Source: Acidimicrobiia bacterium
Lineage (GTDB): Bacteria; Actinomycetota; Acidimicrobiia; Acidimicrobiales; Poriferisodalaceae
NCBI GenBank assembly: GCA_022826045.1
Contig: JAJDVQ010000092.1
Coordinates: 33,551-97,550, forward strand
Reading direction: 5' to 3'
Length of the DNA stretch: 64,000 nucleotides
Shown here: positions 10,701 to 19,201 of the stretch, piece after piece
How the letters are laid out: each line of letters opens with the position of its first letter
How positions within the stretch are numbered: position 1 is the stretch's first letter
Notes under the pieces: generated by a model
The model's input: the letters and a program-made list of their open reading frames with translations, nothing else
The model's database searches: none
What the model was told of the DNA's origin: nothing
Translations under genes and position numbers: made by a program

Positions 10701-13700
10701 TCATGACGGCGGCCGCAGCTGCTGGCAGAACTCGAAGAGCTGCCCGACGGTGGCCGGCTTGAGCGCCCGCACCGACAGCTGCACTTCGTTCGCATCGGCC
10801 TTGTAGCGGGCCGCCGCAAAGGGCGTGCCCGCACAGATGCGCTTCATGCGGAGCTCCTCGCTGGCAGTCAGCTCCAGCGGTCCCAGCCGCACCCTCCCGC
10901 CGTCGTGGCCGGGTGCGAATGCCACGGTTCGCATGCCCAGCCGGTGGCACTCGGCACGCAACAGCGCTATGTGCAGCAACGCTTGAGCTTCGGCAGGCAC
11001 CGGACCGTAGCGATCGATCCACTCGGCTTCGATATCGGCCACCTCGACCAGCTCGGTCACCGCGCCGAGCCTGCGGTAGGCCTCCAAGCGTCCGGTCGAG
11101 TCGGCCACGTAATCGTCAGGCAGATGCGCCACGAGCGGAAGGTCGATGACGAGCTCGGCCGGCTGCTCCGGCGTCTCACCGCTCAACTCGGCGACGGCCT
11201 CGCGGACCAGCTCGCAGTAGAGGTCGTAGCCGACCGCAGCGATGTGGCCGGACTGCACTCCGCTCAGCAGGTTTCCGGCGCCGCGCAGCTGCAGGTCTCG
11301 CATGGCGATGCGGTAGCCCGAGCCCAGCTCGGTCGACTCTCCGATCGTGCGGAGGCGCTCGTAGGCCTCCTCGCTCAGCGGCCGGCCCTCGGGGTGGAAC
11401 AGGTACGCATACGCACGTTGGCCCGAGCGGCCCACCCGGCCGCGGATCTGGTGCAGCTGCCCCAAACCGAGCAGATCGGCACGATCCACCACCAAGGTGT
11501 TGACGCTCGGCATGTCGATGCCCGACTCGATGATCGTCGTGCACACCAGCACGTCGTAGTTGCCCTCCCAGAAATCGATCACGACCTGCTCGAGCGTGCC
11601 CTCGTCCATCTGTCCGTGCGCCACCGCAATTCGTGCTTCCGGCACCAGCGCAGCCAGCTCTGCTGCCACACGGTCGATGTCCGCGACCCGGTTGTGCACG
11701 AAGAACACCTGGCCCTCGCGCAGCAGCTCACGCCGGATCGCCTCGCTGACAGCGCGTTCGTCGTACGGACCGACGTGGGTGAGAATCGGCTGGCGCTCGG
11801 CGGGGGGTGTCTGCAGCAGCGACAGGTCCCGGATGCCGGTGAGCGCCATCTCGAGCGTGCGGGGAATGGGCGTGGCGGTCAGCGTGAGCACGTCCACCTC
11901 GGCGCGCAAGTGCTTGATGGACTCCTTGTGGCTGACGCCGAAACGCTGCTCCTCGTCGACGACCAAGAGGCCCAGATTCTTGAACTTGACGTCGCCTGAC
12001 AGCAGGCGATGCGTGCCGATGACGACATCGGTGGTGCCATCGGCCAGCCCGGCGATGACGGAGCGCTGCTCTGCGGGCGTGAGGAACCGGCTGAGCACGT
12101 CGACGCGTACTGCGTGGTCGGCGTAGCGCTCGGCGAACGTCTGGTGGTGCTGCTGGGCGAGCAGCGTTGTCGGCACCAATACCGCAGCCTGCTTGCCGGC
12201 GGCGACCGCACAGAAGGCAGCGCGCACGGCCACCTCCGTCTTGCCGAATCCGACATCGCCGCAGACGAGGCGGTCCATCGGGACCGGCTCGGCCATGTCG
12301 GCCAGAACGTCGTCGATGGTGCGACGCTGATCTGGCGTGGGCGTGTAGGCGAAGCTGTCGGCCAGATCGGCCATGCCCCCGCCGTCGGGATCGAATGCAT
12401 TGCCCGCTGTGGTGATGCGCCGCTGGTACAGCACCACCAGCTCCTGGGCGATCTCGGACGCCGCAGCGCGCACCTTGGCCTTCTGCCGCTGGAAGTCGCT
12501 GCCGCCCATGCGGCTGAGGCGAGGAGTCTCGCCGCCGATATAGGGACGGATGAAGTCGATCTGCTCGGTGGGCAGGTACAGCCGGTCGGTGCCCCGGAAC
12601 TCCAACTCGAGGTAATCGCGCTCGTCGTCGCCGAATGCCCGGCGAACCAGCCCCGCGTAGCGAGCGATGCCGTGATGATGATGGACGACAAAGTCACCGA
12701 TGCTGAGATCCTCGAACGTCGGCGTGAGGGCGGTTCGCCGGCGAGCAGCCCGGTGGACGCGGCGGCGGCCGGTGAACTCGGCTTCGGGCAGCACAGCCAC
12801 ACCGGCGGCAGGCGCGATGAAACCGCTCCCGAGCGGGGCAACCACGACCTGCCCACCCGGCTGAGGGGTGAACGCTGCGCGATCGCGGTGCAGGCGGAGG
12901 GGAACCTCCTCGGCACGCAACGAGTCGGCGAGACGTGCGGCGGCGCCGTCGCCTTCTGCAGCCACTATGACAATGGGCCGCTGCGCTCCTGCAATGGGCG
13001 GCTCAGCGCCGGTCACGAGGCGACGAAGCTGCGCCACCAGCCGTGTGGGATCGCCGGCTGCGGGTGTCCACTGCTCAGTGGCGATGCTGGGACCGGGGTC
13101 ACCGGCGGCGGTCGGGGCCGCCGTCGAGTCGACCGACCAGACCGCTCCGTCGAAGCGTGAGAGCAACCGGTCGAACGGCACATGGAGCTGGGGCAGCGAG
13201 CCGCGGGGGGAACCTGATAGATTAGCCCGCTCGCCGTTCTGATGGCCATTCTGGCGACTGTCGTCATCGCGCAGGTCGGTGCTGTCGACATCGCGCAGGC
13301 CCCACGTCACGGCAAGCGAGCGAGTCAGGTCATCGGTCTCCGCCGCGATGTCGGCGGCGCGGTCAGCCAGCCGCCGTGGCTCGTTCAGCAGCACCAATGC
13401 GCCCGGACCGAGCAAGTCCGGCAGCACAGTCTCCTCGTCGGTGAGCCACGGGAGCCAAGACTCCATTCCGTCGAACAGTTCGCCGCTGGCGAGACGCTCC
13501 ATGTGCTCACCGCACCATGGTTCGCTGATGGCCAGCTCGGCCGCTCGGCGGCGCATGGCGGCATCAGGGCGCAATTCGCGCGCCGGAAACAGGCGCGTCT
13601 GGGCGACGTCGGCGACCGAGCGCTGATCGGACACCGAGAACTCCGTCAGGCGATCCACCTCATCGCCCCACAGGTCGATGCGCACCGGTGCGTCGGCTGT

Positions 13701-14288
13701 CGGGCAGAAGACGTCCACGATCCCGCCGCGCACAGCGAACTCGCCCCGGTGCTCCACCTGGTGCTCCCGCCGGTATCCCCACGCCACCAGTTGGGCCGCC
13801 AGCTCGGTGAGGTCGCATCGGCCGCCCTTGGCCACCTCCAATGCGGCCGTCCCGTCGGCGCAGGCCGCAGGGCTGAGCCGCTGGAGCAGCGACCGGATCG
13901 GAGCCACGATGACCTCGGGCAGGCCGGGGCCCTGCGACAGCGGCGATTGCAGTGCCGTCAGCACCGCCAACCGGCGACCCATGGTCTCGGTCGCCGGGCT
14001 CACTCGTTCGAACGGCAGCGTCTCCCACGCGGCGAACAGCGCCACCCGATCGGCGCCCAGCCAGGTGGCGAGGTCGTCGGTCCAGCGCTCGGCCTCGTGG
14101 GCCGTGGCGGTCACGACGAGGATTGGTGCACGCGACCCCTGTGTCGCCAAGCCGGCTGCGACGAACGGACGGGCCCCCTCTGCAACGGCGATCGAGCCCG
14201 ACGATCTTCCGAGCATCGAGACGAAGCCCGAGTCACGGCTGAGACGCTCGGTCAGCGCACGCAGGGGTGCCGTGGGGGCTGGGCTCAC
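10701..14288 (-). CDS. mfd: Transcription-repair coupling factor
   Basis: 1195 aa; RNAP-interaction region, helicase motifs GDVGFGKTEVAVRAAF, DEEQRFGV, TATPIPRTLEMALTG, QIRGRVGRS. Confidence 0.97.
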   Translation of the reverse strand: MSPAPTAPLRALTERLSRDSGFVSMLGRSSGSIAVAEGARPFVAAGLATQGSRAPILVVTATAHEAERWTDDLATWLGADRVALFAAWETLPFERVSPATETMGRRLAVLTALQSPLSQGPGLPEVIVAPIRSLLQRLSPAACADGTAALEVAKGGRCDLTELAAQLVAWGYRREHQVEHRGEFAVRGGIVDVFCPTADAPVRIDLWGDEVDRLTEFSVSDQRSVADVAQTRLFPARELRPDAAMRRRAAELAISEPWCGEHMERLASGELFDGMESWLPWLTDEETVLPDLLGPGALVLLNEPRRLADRAADIAAETDDLTRSLAVTWGLRDVDSTDLRDDDSRQNGHQNGERANLSGSPRGSLPQLHVPFDRLLSRFDGAVWSVDSTAAPTAAGDPGPSIATEQWTPAAGDPTRLVAQLRRLVTGAEPPIAGAQRPIVIVAAEGDGAAARLADSLRAEEVPLRLHRDRAAFTPQPGGQVVVAPLGSGFIAPAAGVAVLPEAEFTGRRRVHRAARRRTALTPTFEDLSIGDFVVHHHHGIARYAGLVRRAFGDDERDYLELEFRGTDRLYLPTEQIDFIRPYIGGETPRLSRMGGSDFQRQKAKVRAAASEIAQELVVLYQRRITTAGNAFDPDGGGMADLADSFAYTPTPDQRRTIDDVLADMAEPVPMDRLVCGDVGFGKTEVAVRAAFCAVAAGKQAAVLVPTTLLAQQHHQTFAERYADHAVRVDVLSRFLTPAEQRSVIAGLADGTTDVVIGTHRLLSGDVKFKNLGLLVVDEEQRFGVSHKESIKHLRAEVDVLTLTATPIPRTLEMALTGIRDLSLLQTPPAERQPILTHVGPYDERAVSEAIRRELLREGQVFFVHNRVADIDRVAAELAALVPEARIAVAHGQMDEGTLEQVVIDFWEGNYDVLVCTTIIESGIDMPSVNTLVVDRADLLGLGQLHQIRGRVGRSGQRAYAYLFHPEGRPLSEEAYERLRTIGESTELGSGYRIAMRDLQLRGAGNLLSGVQSGHIAAVGYDLYCELVREAVAELSGETPEQPAELVIDLPLVAHLPDDYVADSTGRLEAYRRLGAVTELVEVADIEAEWIDRYGPVPAEAQALLHIALLRAECHRLGMRTVAFAPGHDGGRVRLGPLELTASEELRMKRICAGTPFAAARYKADANEVQLSVRALKPATVGQLFEFCQQLRPPS

Positions 14289-14926
14289 GGCGATGTGCGG
14301 CCTCGACCGCGCCGGCCGACATTGGTGACGTTCATCGCCGCTTCGATGCCGTCACGCACCAGTACCTCCAGTCCTGACACCGCTTGGTCGAGGGCCGCAT
14401 CCACGAGCGGCTCCTCGTGCCGGCTGGGCCGCTGCAATACCCACTTCTTGCCGGCTTCGGGCCGGGGCGGCTTGCCGATGCCGATGCGCATCCGCACGAA
14501 GTCCTGCGTGCCGATCTGGCCGACGATCGAGGCCAGCCCGTTGTGGCCGGCGAGCCCTCCGCCTGCCTTGAGGCGGATCTGACCCGGCTCGAGGTCGAGT
14601 TCGTCGTGCACAACGACGAGTCGGGCCGGTTCGACAATGCCCTGACGCCTCACCAGCACACCCACGCTGCGCCCGCTCTCGTTCATGAACGTGGTCGGGC
14701 AGGCGAGCGCGATGCGCTGTCCGCTCACCGTCGCGCTGCCCACCCGGGCGTATTCCCGCCGTGCCGCGGCCAGCTCGCAGCCCAATGCAGCCGCCCAGCG
14801 CTCCACCGCTGCTGCGCCTGCGTTGTGGCGGCTGCCGGCGAATCGCTCGGGGGGATTGCCCAAGCCCACCACGAGCCAGTCTGCGGCTGTGCCCCGCCGC
14901 GCGGCCGCCCGGCGGAAGATCGACAC
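14285..14926 (-). CDS. pth: Peptidyl-tRNA hydrolase
   Basis: WLVVGLGNPPERFAGSRHNAGAAAVERWA...HDELDLEPGQIRLKAGGGLAGHNGLASI. Confidence 0.95.
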   Translation of the reverse strand: MSIFRRAAARRGTAADWLVVGLGNPPERFAGSRHNAGAAAVERWAAALGCELAAARREYARVGSATVSGQRIALACPTTFMNESGRSVGVLVRRQGIVEPARLVVVHDELDLEPGQIRLKAGGGLAGHNGLASIVGQIGTQDFVRMRIGIGKPPRPEAGKKWVLQRPSRHEEPLVDAALDQAVSGLEVLVRDGIEAAMNVTNVGRRGRGRTSP

Positions 14927-14934
14927 CGGGGCGG

Positions 14935-15579
14935 TCAGTCCTCGTCTTGGGCGTTTTCGGCGTCGGCTTCCTCGTCGTCTTCGAGGGCTTCGCCGTCGTC
15001 GCCGAGCTGCTCGGCTGCAACAGCGGCCCGGGTTCGCTGAGCGATCACCACCAGCGTGTCGCCGTCGAGCAGGCTCACCATGCCCTCGGGAAGCGTCATG
15101 TCGCTGACGCGGACCGGGCTCTCGAGTGACAGCTCCGATACGTCGACATCCAGCGCGGGAGGTATGACGCCTGCGGGAGATTCGACGTGCAGGGACATCA
15201 GCTGCTGCTGGGTGACAGCGCCCTGCCGACCCGCGACCACGGGGTCGCCGACGAGCCGCACCGGCACATCGACGACGAGGCGCTCATCGAGGGAGACCAG
15301 CATGAAGTCGACGTGGGTCACGCGGTTCGCAATGGTGTCGCGCTGCATGTCCTTGACGATGGTGAGATGGTTCTTGCCCTCGACTTCGAGCGTGATGATC
15401 GCGTTCGGCCCGGCTGCGTTCAGCGCGGCCCGGAACCGCAGGCGATCCAACGTGAGCAGCACCGGTTCGGTGCCGTGGCCGTACATGACCGCAGGTATCT
15501 TGTCGTCCGCCCGCAGGCGCCGCGACGGGCCCGAGCCAGTGCGCGTGCGGCTGTGGGCGACGAGCTTCAGCTGTTCCAT
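14935..15579 (-). CDS. rplY: 50S ribosomal protein bL25 (CTC form)
   Basis: LVAHSRTRTGSGPSRRLRADDKIPAVMYGHG...; acidic C-terminal tail; located between pth and prs. Confidence 0.92.
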   Translation of the reverse strand: MEQLKLVAHSRTRTGSGPSRRLRADDKIPAVMYGHGTEPVLLTLDRLRFRAALNAAGPNAIITLEVEGKNHLTIVKDMQRDTIANRVTHVDFMLVSLDERLVVDVPVRLVGDPVVAGRQGAVTQQQLMSLHVESPAGVIPPALDVDVSELSLESPVRVSDMTLPEGMVSLLDGDTLVVIAQRTRAAVAAEQLGDDGEALEDDEEADAENAQDED

Positions 15580-15637
15580 CGCGATTCCCTCACCGGTCGA
15601 GCGCGTGCACGTTGAGCGGCAGGCAAGCCTACGGGTC

Positions 15638-16621
15638 TCAGAAGAGGTTCTGGCCGTCGAAGATCTCCGACACCGACGCGTCCTCGAACACCGATTCGAG
15701 CGCGTCGGCGAACACCTCGGCGACGCTGAGCACCATGAGCTTGTCGAACTGCTTCGAGCTGGGGATCGGCACCGTATTGGTGACGATGACCTGGCTCAGC
15801 GAGGAGTTCTTCAGCCGATCGATGGCTGGCCCGGAGAACACTGCGTGTGTGCTGGCACACATCACGTCGGCAGCGCCTTGAGCGATCAGCGTCTCGGTGG
15901 CCGAGCAGATGGTGCCGGCAGTGTCGATCATGTCGTCGATGATCACGCATGTGCGTCCGGCCACCTCGCCCATGATCCCGAGCGCCTCAGAGGAGTTGGT
16001 GTCCTCGGTGGCGCGTCGCTTGTAGATGGATGCCACGTCGCAGCCCAGCCGGGTTGCGTAACGCTCGGCCACCTTCACCCGGCCCGTGTCGGGCGAGACG
16101 ATCACCGAGTCGGGTCCCATGACGTTGGACAGGTACTTGATGAGCACCGGCGCAGCGGTGAGATGATCCACCGGTCCGTCGAAGAACCCCTGGATCTGGC
16201 CGCTGTGCAGATCGATCGACACCAGCCGCTCGGCCCCGGCGACGGTGAACAGGTCGGCCAGCAGTCGGGCAGTGATCGGCTCGCGGCCGGCCGCCTTGCG
16301 ATCCTGGCGTGCGTAGCCGTACAGCGGCGCAACTGCGGTGATCCGCTTGGCCGAAGCACGCCGGGCGGCATCCACCATGATCAGCTGCTCCATGATCGCG
16401 TCGTTGATGCTCATGGTCTCGCTGGCGGCGTGACTCTGGATGACGAAGACGTCACCGCCGCGGATGGACTCGGCGAACTTGCACTTGATCTCGCCGTTGG
16501 CGAAGTCGACCAGTCCCGGATCACCCAGCGCGACGCCCAGCTGTGCAGCGATCTCTTGCGCCAATTCAGGATTCGCCCGGCCGCTGAACAGATGCAGGCG
16601 CTTCTTAGTGACCAGCTCCAT
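15638..16621 (-). CDS. prs: Ribose-phosphate pyrophosphokinase
   Basis: MELVTKKRLHLFSGRANPELAQEIA...GYARQDRKAAGREPITARLLADLF...VSPDTGRVKVAERYA...DDMIDTAGT. Confidence 0.96.
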   Translation of the reverse strand: MELVTKKRLHLFSGRANPELAQEIAAQLGVALGDPGLVDFANGEIKCKFAESIRGGDVFVIQSHAASETMSINDAIMEQLIMVDAARRASAKRITAVAPLYGYARQDRKAAGREPITARLLADLFTVAGAERLVSIDLHSGQIQGFFDGPVDHLTAAPVLIKYLSNVMGPDSVIVSPDTGRVKVAERYATRLGCDVASIYKRRATEDTNSSEALGIMGEVAGRTCVIIDDMIDTAGTICSATETLIAQGAADVMCASTHAVFSGPAIDRLKNSSLSQVIVTNTVPIPSSKQFDKLMVLSVAEVFADALESVFEDASVSEIFDGQNLF

Positions 16622-16813
16622 CGCGTGTTCCTTTCGAGACAGTTCAGGTGGCGATGCGCTCGGCACTGTCGCGCCTTTCCATCGCTCAGGCGGCTTGGCG
16701 GTGGGTTCAGGCGGCATATTTTGCAGTCCGACGGCACTTCGAGACTACCCGACGGCACCCTGTGGCCCCCGGAGTCCGGACTGTCTTGGAGGCCGTCATG
16801 GAGAGCCACGGCT

Positions 16814-17578
16814 TCAGGACGGTGAGGGGCGAGCGGCCAAGACGGCTTCGCAGGCAGCGAACTGGGCCGCATCGTTCACGCCCATGGCCTCAGAGGGATC
16901 GTTCAGGGTCATCGCAACGATGCCCTGACCGCTGCGCGCCAGCAGGTCGATGGCGTCGGTGAGGTAGTACTCCGATGCGGCGTTGGTTCGACCGAGCTGC
17001 GGGAGCACATGACGGAGCTGGGCTAAGTCGAAGCAGTACACGCCAGCGTTGATCTCGTCGATCTGAGATTCCGCCGGTGAGGCGTCGCGCTGCTCGACGA
17101 TGGTGATCCCGCTGTCGCAGCGCACTATGCGCCCGTAGCCGGTCGGGTCGTCGAGGCGGGCGGTCAGCAGGCTGGCCGCTGCACCGATGCGACGCCGGTC
17201 GGCAACGAGCCGGGTGAGCGTCTCGGGCCGCAGCAGCGGCGTGTCGCCTGGCAGCACCAGCACATCGCTCGCTGTCGGCGGATCGCCGAGCGCGTCGAGC
17301 CCCACGCGGACCGCGTCGCCCGTGCCGAGCTGTTGCGGCTGGGTGGCGAAGATCAGCCGTTCCGGCTGGGGCGCTCCCGCGTGAACCTCGTCGCGCACCC
17401 GATCTGCTTCGTGCCCGACGACCACGATGACCGGGCCTGCATCGGCCGCAGCGAGCGTGTCGAGCAGGCGCAGGACCATGGCGCGGCCAGCCACCGGGTG
17501 CAGCGGCTTGGGCAGATCCGACGACAGGCGGGTGCCGGCGCCCGCTGCCAGCACGATGGCCGCGCAGGCTGCGTTCAT
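16814..17578 (-). CDS. GlmU-type UDP-GlcNAc pyrophosphorylase domain protein, lacking the C-terminal acetyltransferase domain
   Basis: AAIVLAAGAGTRLSSDLPKPLHPVAGRAM...PGDTPLLRPETL...GYGRIVR...EINAGVYCFD...GVNDAAQFAACEAVL; ends right after the uridyltransferase domain (254 aa). Confidence 0.85.
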   Translation of the reverse strand: MNAACAAIVLAAGAGTRLSSDLPKPLHPVAGRAMVLRLLDTLAAADAGPVIVVVGHEADRVRDEVHAGAPQPERLIFATQPQQLGTGDAVRVGLDALGDPPTASDVLVLPGDTPLLRPETLTRLVADRRRIGAAASLLTARLDDPTGYGRIVRCDSGITIVEQRDASPAESQIDEINAGVYCFDLAQLRHVLPQLGRTNAASEYYLTDAIDLLARSGQGIVAMTLNDPSEAMGVNDAAQFAACEAVLAARPSPS

Positions 17579-17613
17579 CGGCGCAGATCCGCAGTCGGCA
17601 AGCGACAGCAGTG

Positions 17614-17685
17614 TTCGGGGAGGAGGACTCGAACCTCCATTGCCGGGACCAAAACCCGATGTCCTGCCAATTGAACGATCCCCGA
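17614..17685 (-). tRNA. tRNA-Gln (anticodon TTG)
   Basis: Reverse strand TCGGGGA...GTTCAATTGGCAGGAC...TCGGG-TTTTGGT-CCCGG...GGAGG-TTCGAGT-CCTCC-TCCCCGA-A; all four arms pair; no encoded CCA. Confidence 0.93.
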
Positions 17686-17867
17686 TCGCGCACGCCGCTG
17701 CTGCGAGCCTGCTTCAGGATCGAGGGTAGCGACCTCGCCACGGGCGACCCACAGCGTTTTCGGGGCGCCTGAGATGCGTCAGACTCCGGTGCTGCTCAGA
17801 ACTGCCGGCTTCCGTCGCTGCGGCACTCGTGCTGCACCGCCGCCGAGGCGATAGCGTTCACCGTCCG

Positions 17868-17963
17868 ATGGGATCGCTGGTCAAAAAGCGCCGCAAGCGG
17901 ATGCGCAAGAAGAAGCACCGCAAGATGCTGCGGCGCACGCGCTACCAGCGCCGCAACCGCTGA
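17868..17963 (+). CDS. Small basic ribosomal protein bS22-like (AURKAIP1/COX24 domain), 31 aa
   Basis: ATG at 17868: MGSLVKKRRKRMRKKKHRKMLRRTRYQRRNR*; strongly resembles actinobacterial bS22; below the ORF-track length cutoff. Confidence 0.88.
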   Translation: MGSLVKKRRKRMRKKKHRKMLRRTRYQRRNR

Positions 17964-18062
17964 CTTCGGCCTCCCCTGCCATCGCCAGCACCATTTGACG
18001 AGCGCGCCGTCGCGCTCGCGACGAGAGCCCAGTCCCATGTTCACGAGCTTCAGCGCGGGCAA

Positions 18063-18194
18063 CTACAAGGCTTGGCGCGCTACGGACGAAATCGCCCTTG
18101 CGCCAATCAGCGGAACCCGTGTGCCCGTGCATGCGGCCAGCACGGCCGATGCCCCGCCGGCCGACAGCAGCCAGAGGAACCTGCGGCGGCTCAT
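18063..18194 (-). CDS. Tiny putative Tat-type lipoprotein (43 aa)
   Basis: MSRRRFLWLLSAGGASAVLAAC|TGTRVPLIGARAISSVARQAL: SRRRFL twin-arginine motif and LAAC lipobox; directly downstream of dapB. Confidence 0.4.
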   Translation of the reverse strand: MSRRRFLWLLSAGGASAVLAACTGTRVPLIGARAISSVARQAL

Positions 18195-18265
18195 CCCCCG
18201 CTCGTGGGCGAACCCCCAGAGCGGTCGACGTCGCGCGGCCCCGGTCACCATTGGCCCCGCACTGA

Positions 18266-19042
18266 TCAGAGATGCAGGTACGTATCGAGGCCGATCGTGA
18301 CGCCGGGGTGCTCGCCGATGGACTTGCAGGCGAGCAGCACACCCGGCATGAACGACACCCGATCCAGGCTGTCGTGGCGGATGGTGAGCGTCTCGCCGGC
18401 CGTGCCCAGCAGCACCTGCTGGTGCGCCACCAGCCCCCGCAGCCGCACGGAGTGAACCGCAATGCCGCCGGGACCCTTGCCGCCGCGGGCGCCCGGCACC
18501 ACCTCCTCACGGGTCGGGTCGGGCCCCCAGTCATCGGAGGCCTCTGCCATCGCACGCACAGTTTGCATGGCAGTCCCAGAGGGCGCATCCACCTTGTTGT
18601 CGTGATGGAGCTCGATGACCTCGGCCGTCGGGAAGAACGGAGCGGCGAGCTCGGCGAAACGCATCATGAGCACAGCCCCGATGGCGAAGTTCGGGGCGAT
18701 GAGGCAATTGCTGGAAGTGAACGCCGCCCGGCACCGCTCGTAATCGTCGGGATCGAGGCCGCTCGTGCCCACAACGGCATGCACTCCGTTGGCCGCACAC
18801 CATGCCAGGTTCTCGCGGGCTGCCGCGGCAACCGTGAAATCGACAGCCACGCCGACGCCCGCCGGGTCGACGTCGGCGACCGACGCGACGATGTCGATGC
18901 TGTCGGCGGCGTCGCGCCGGCCCGGCGCACCGGGATCCACACCGGCCGCCAACTCCAAGTCGGCATCGGCGGCAACCGCCTCGCACACCGTTGCGCCCAT
19001 CCGCCCGCCCGCGCCGAACACCAGCACTCTCACGGCAGTCAC
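18266..19042 (-). CDS. dapB: 4-hydroxy-tetrahydrodipicolinate reductase
   Basis: VRVLVFGAGGRMGATVCEAV...GTSGLDPDDY...IELHHDNKVDAPSGTA. Confidence 0.95.
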   Translation of the reverse strand: MTAVRVLVFGAGGRMGATVCEAVAADADLELAAGVDPGAPGRRDAADSIDIVASVADVDPAGVGVAVDFTVAAAARENLAWCAANGVHAVVGTSGLDPDDYERCRAAFTSSNCLIAPNFAIGAVLMMRFAELAAPFFPTAEVIELHHDNKVDAPSGTAMQTVRAMAEASDDWGPDPTREEVVPGARGGKGPGGIAVHSVRLRGLVAHQQVLLGTAGETLTIRHDSLDRVSFMPGVLLACKSIGEHPGVTIGLDTYLHL

Positions 19043-19201
19043 GCTAGTAGCGCGCGGGGGCTGAGCCGTGAGGCGACGCGTGGCCCGAGCAGCCCGTGTG
19101 CCCGATCCGCATGAGCGCGGCGAACAAGAGCAGAAGCCAACGATGCAGCTGACGAGAAGGCTCGTCGGCTCGCGCCGCGCTGAGCCGCCGGGTTGAGCCG
19201 C

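Noticed and set aside
15056-16825. 589-aa plus-strand ORF
   Set aside because: Antisense shadow of prs and bL25
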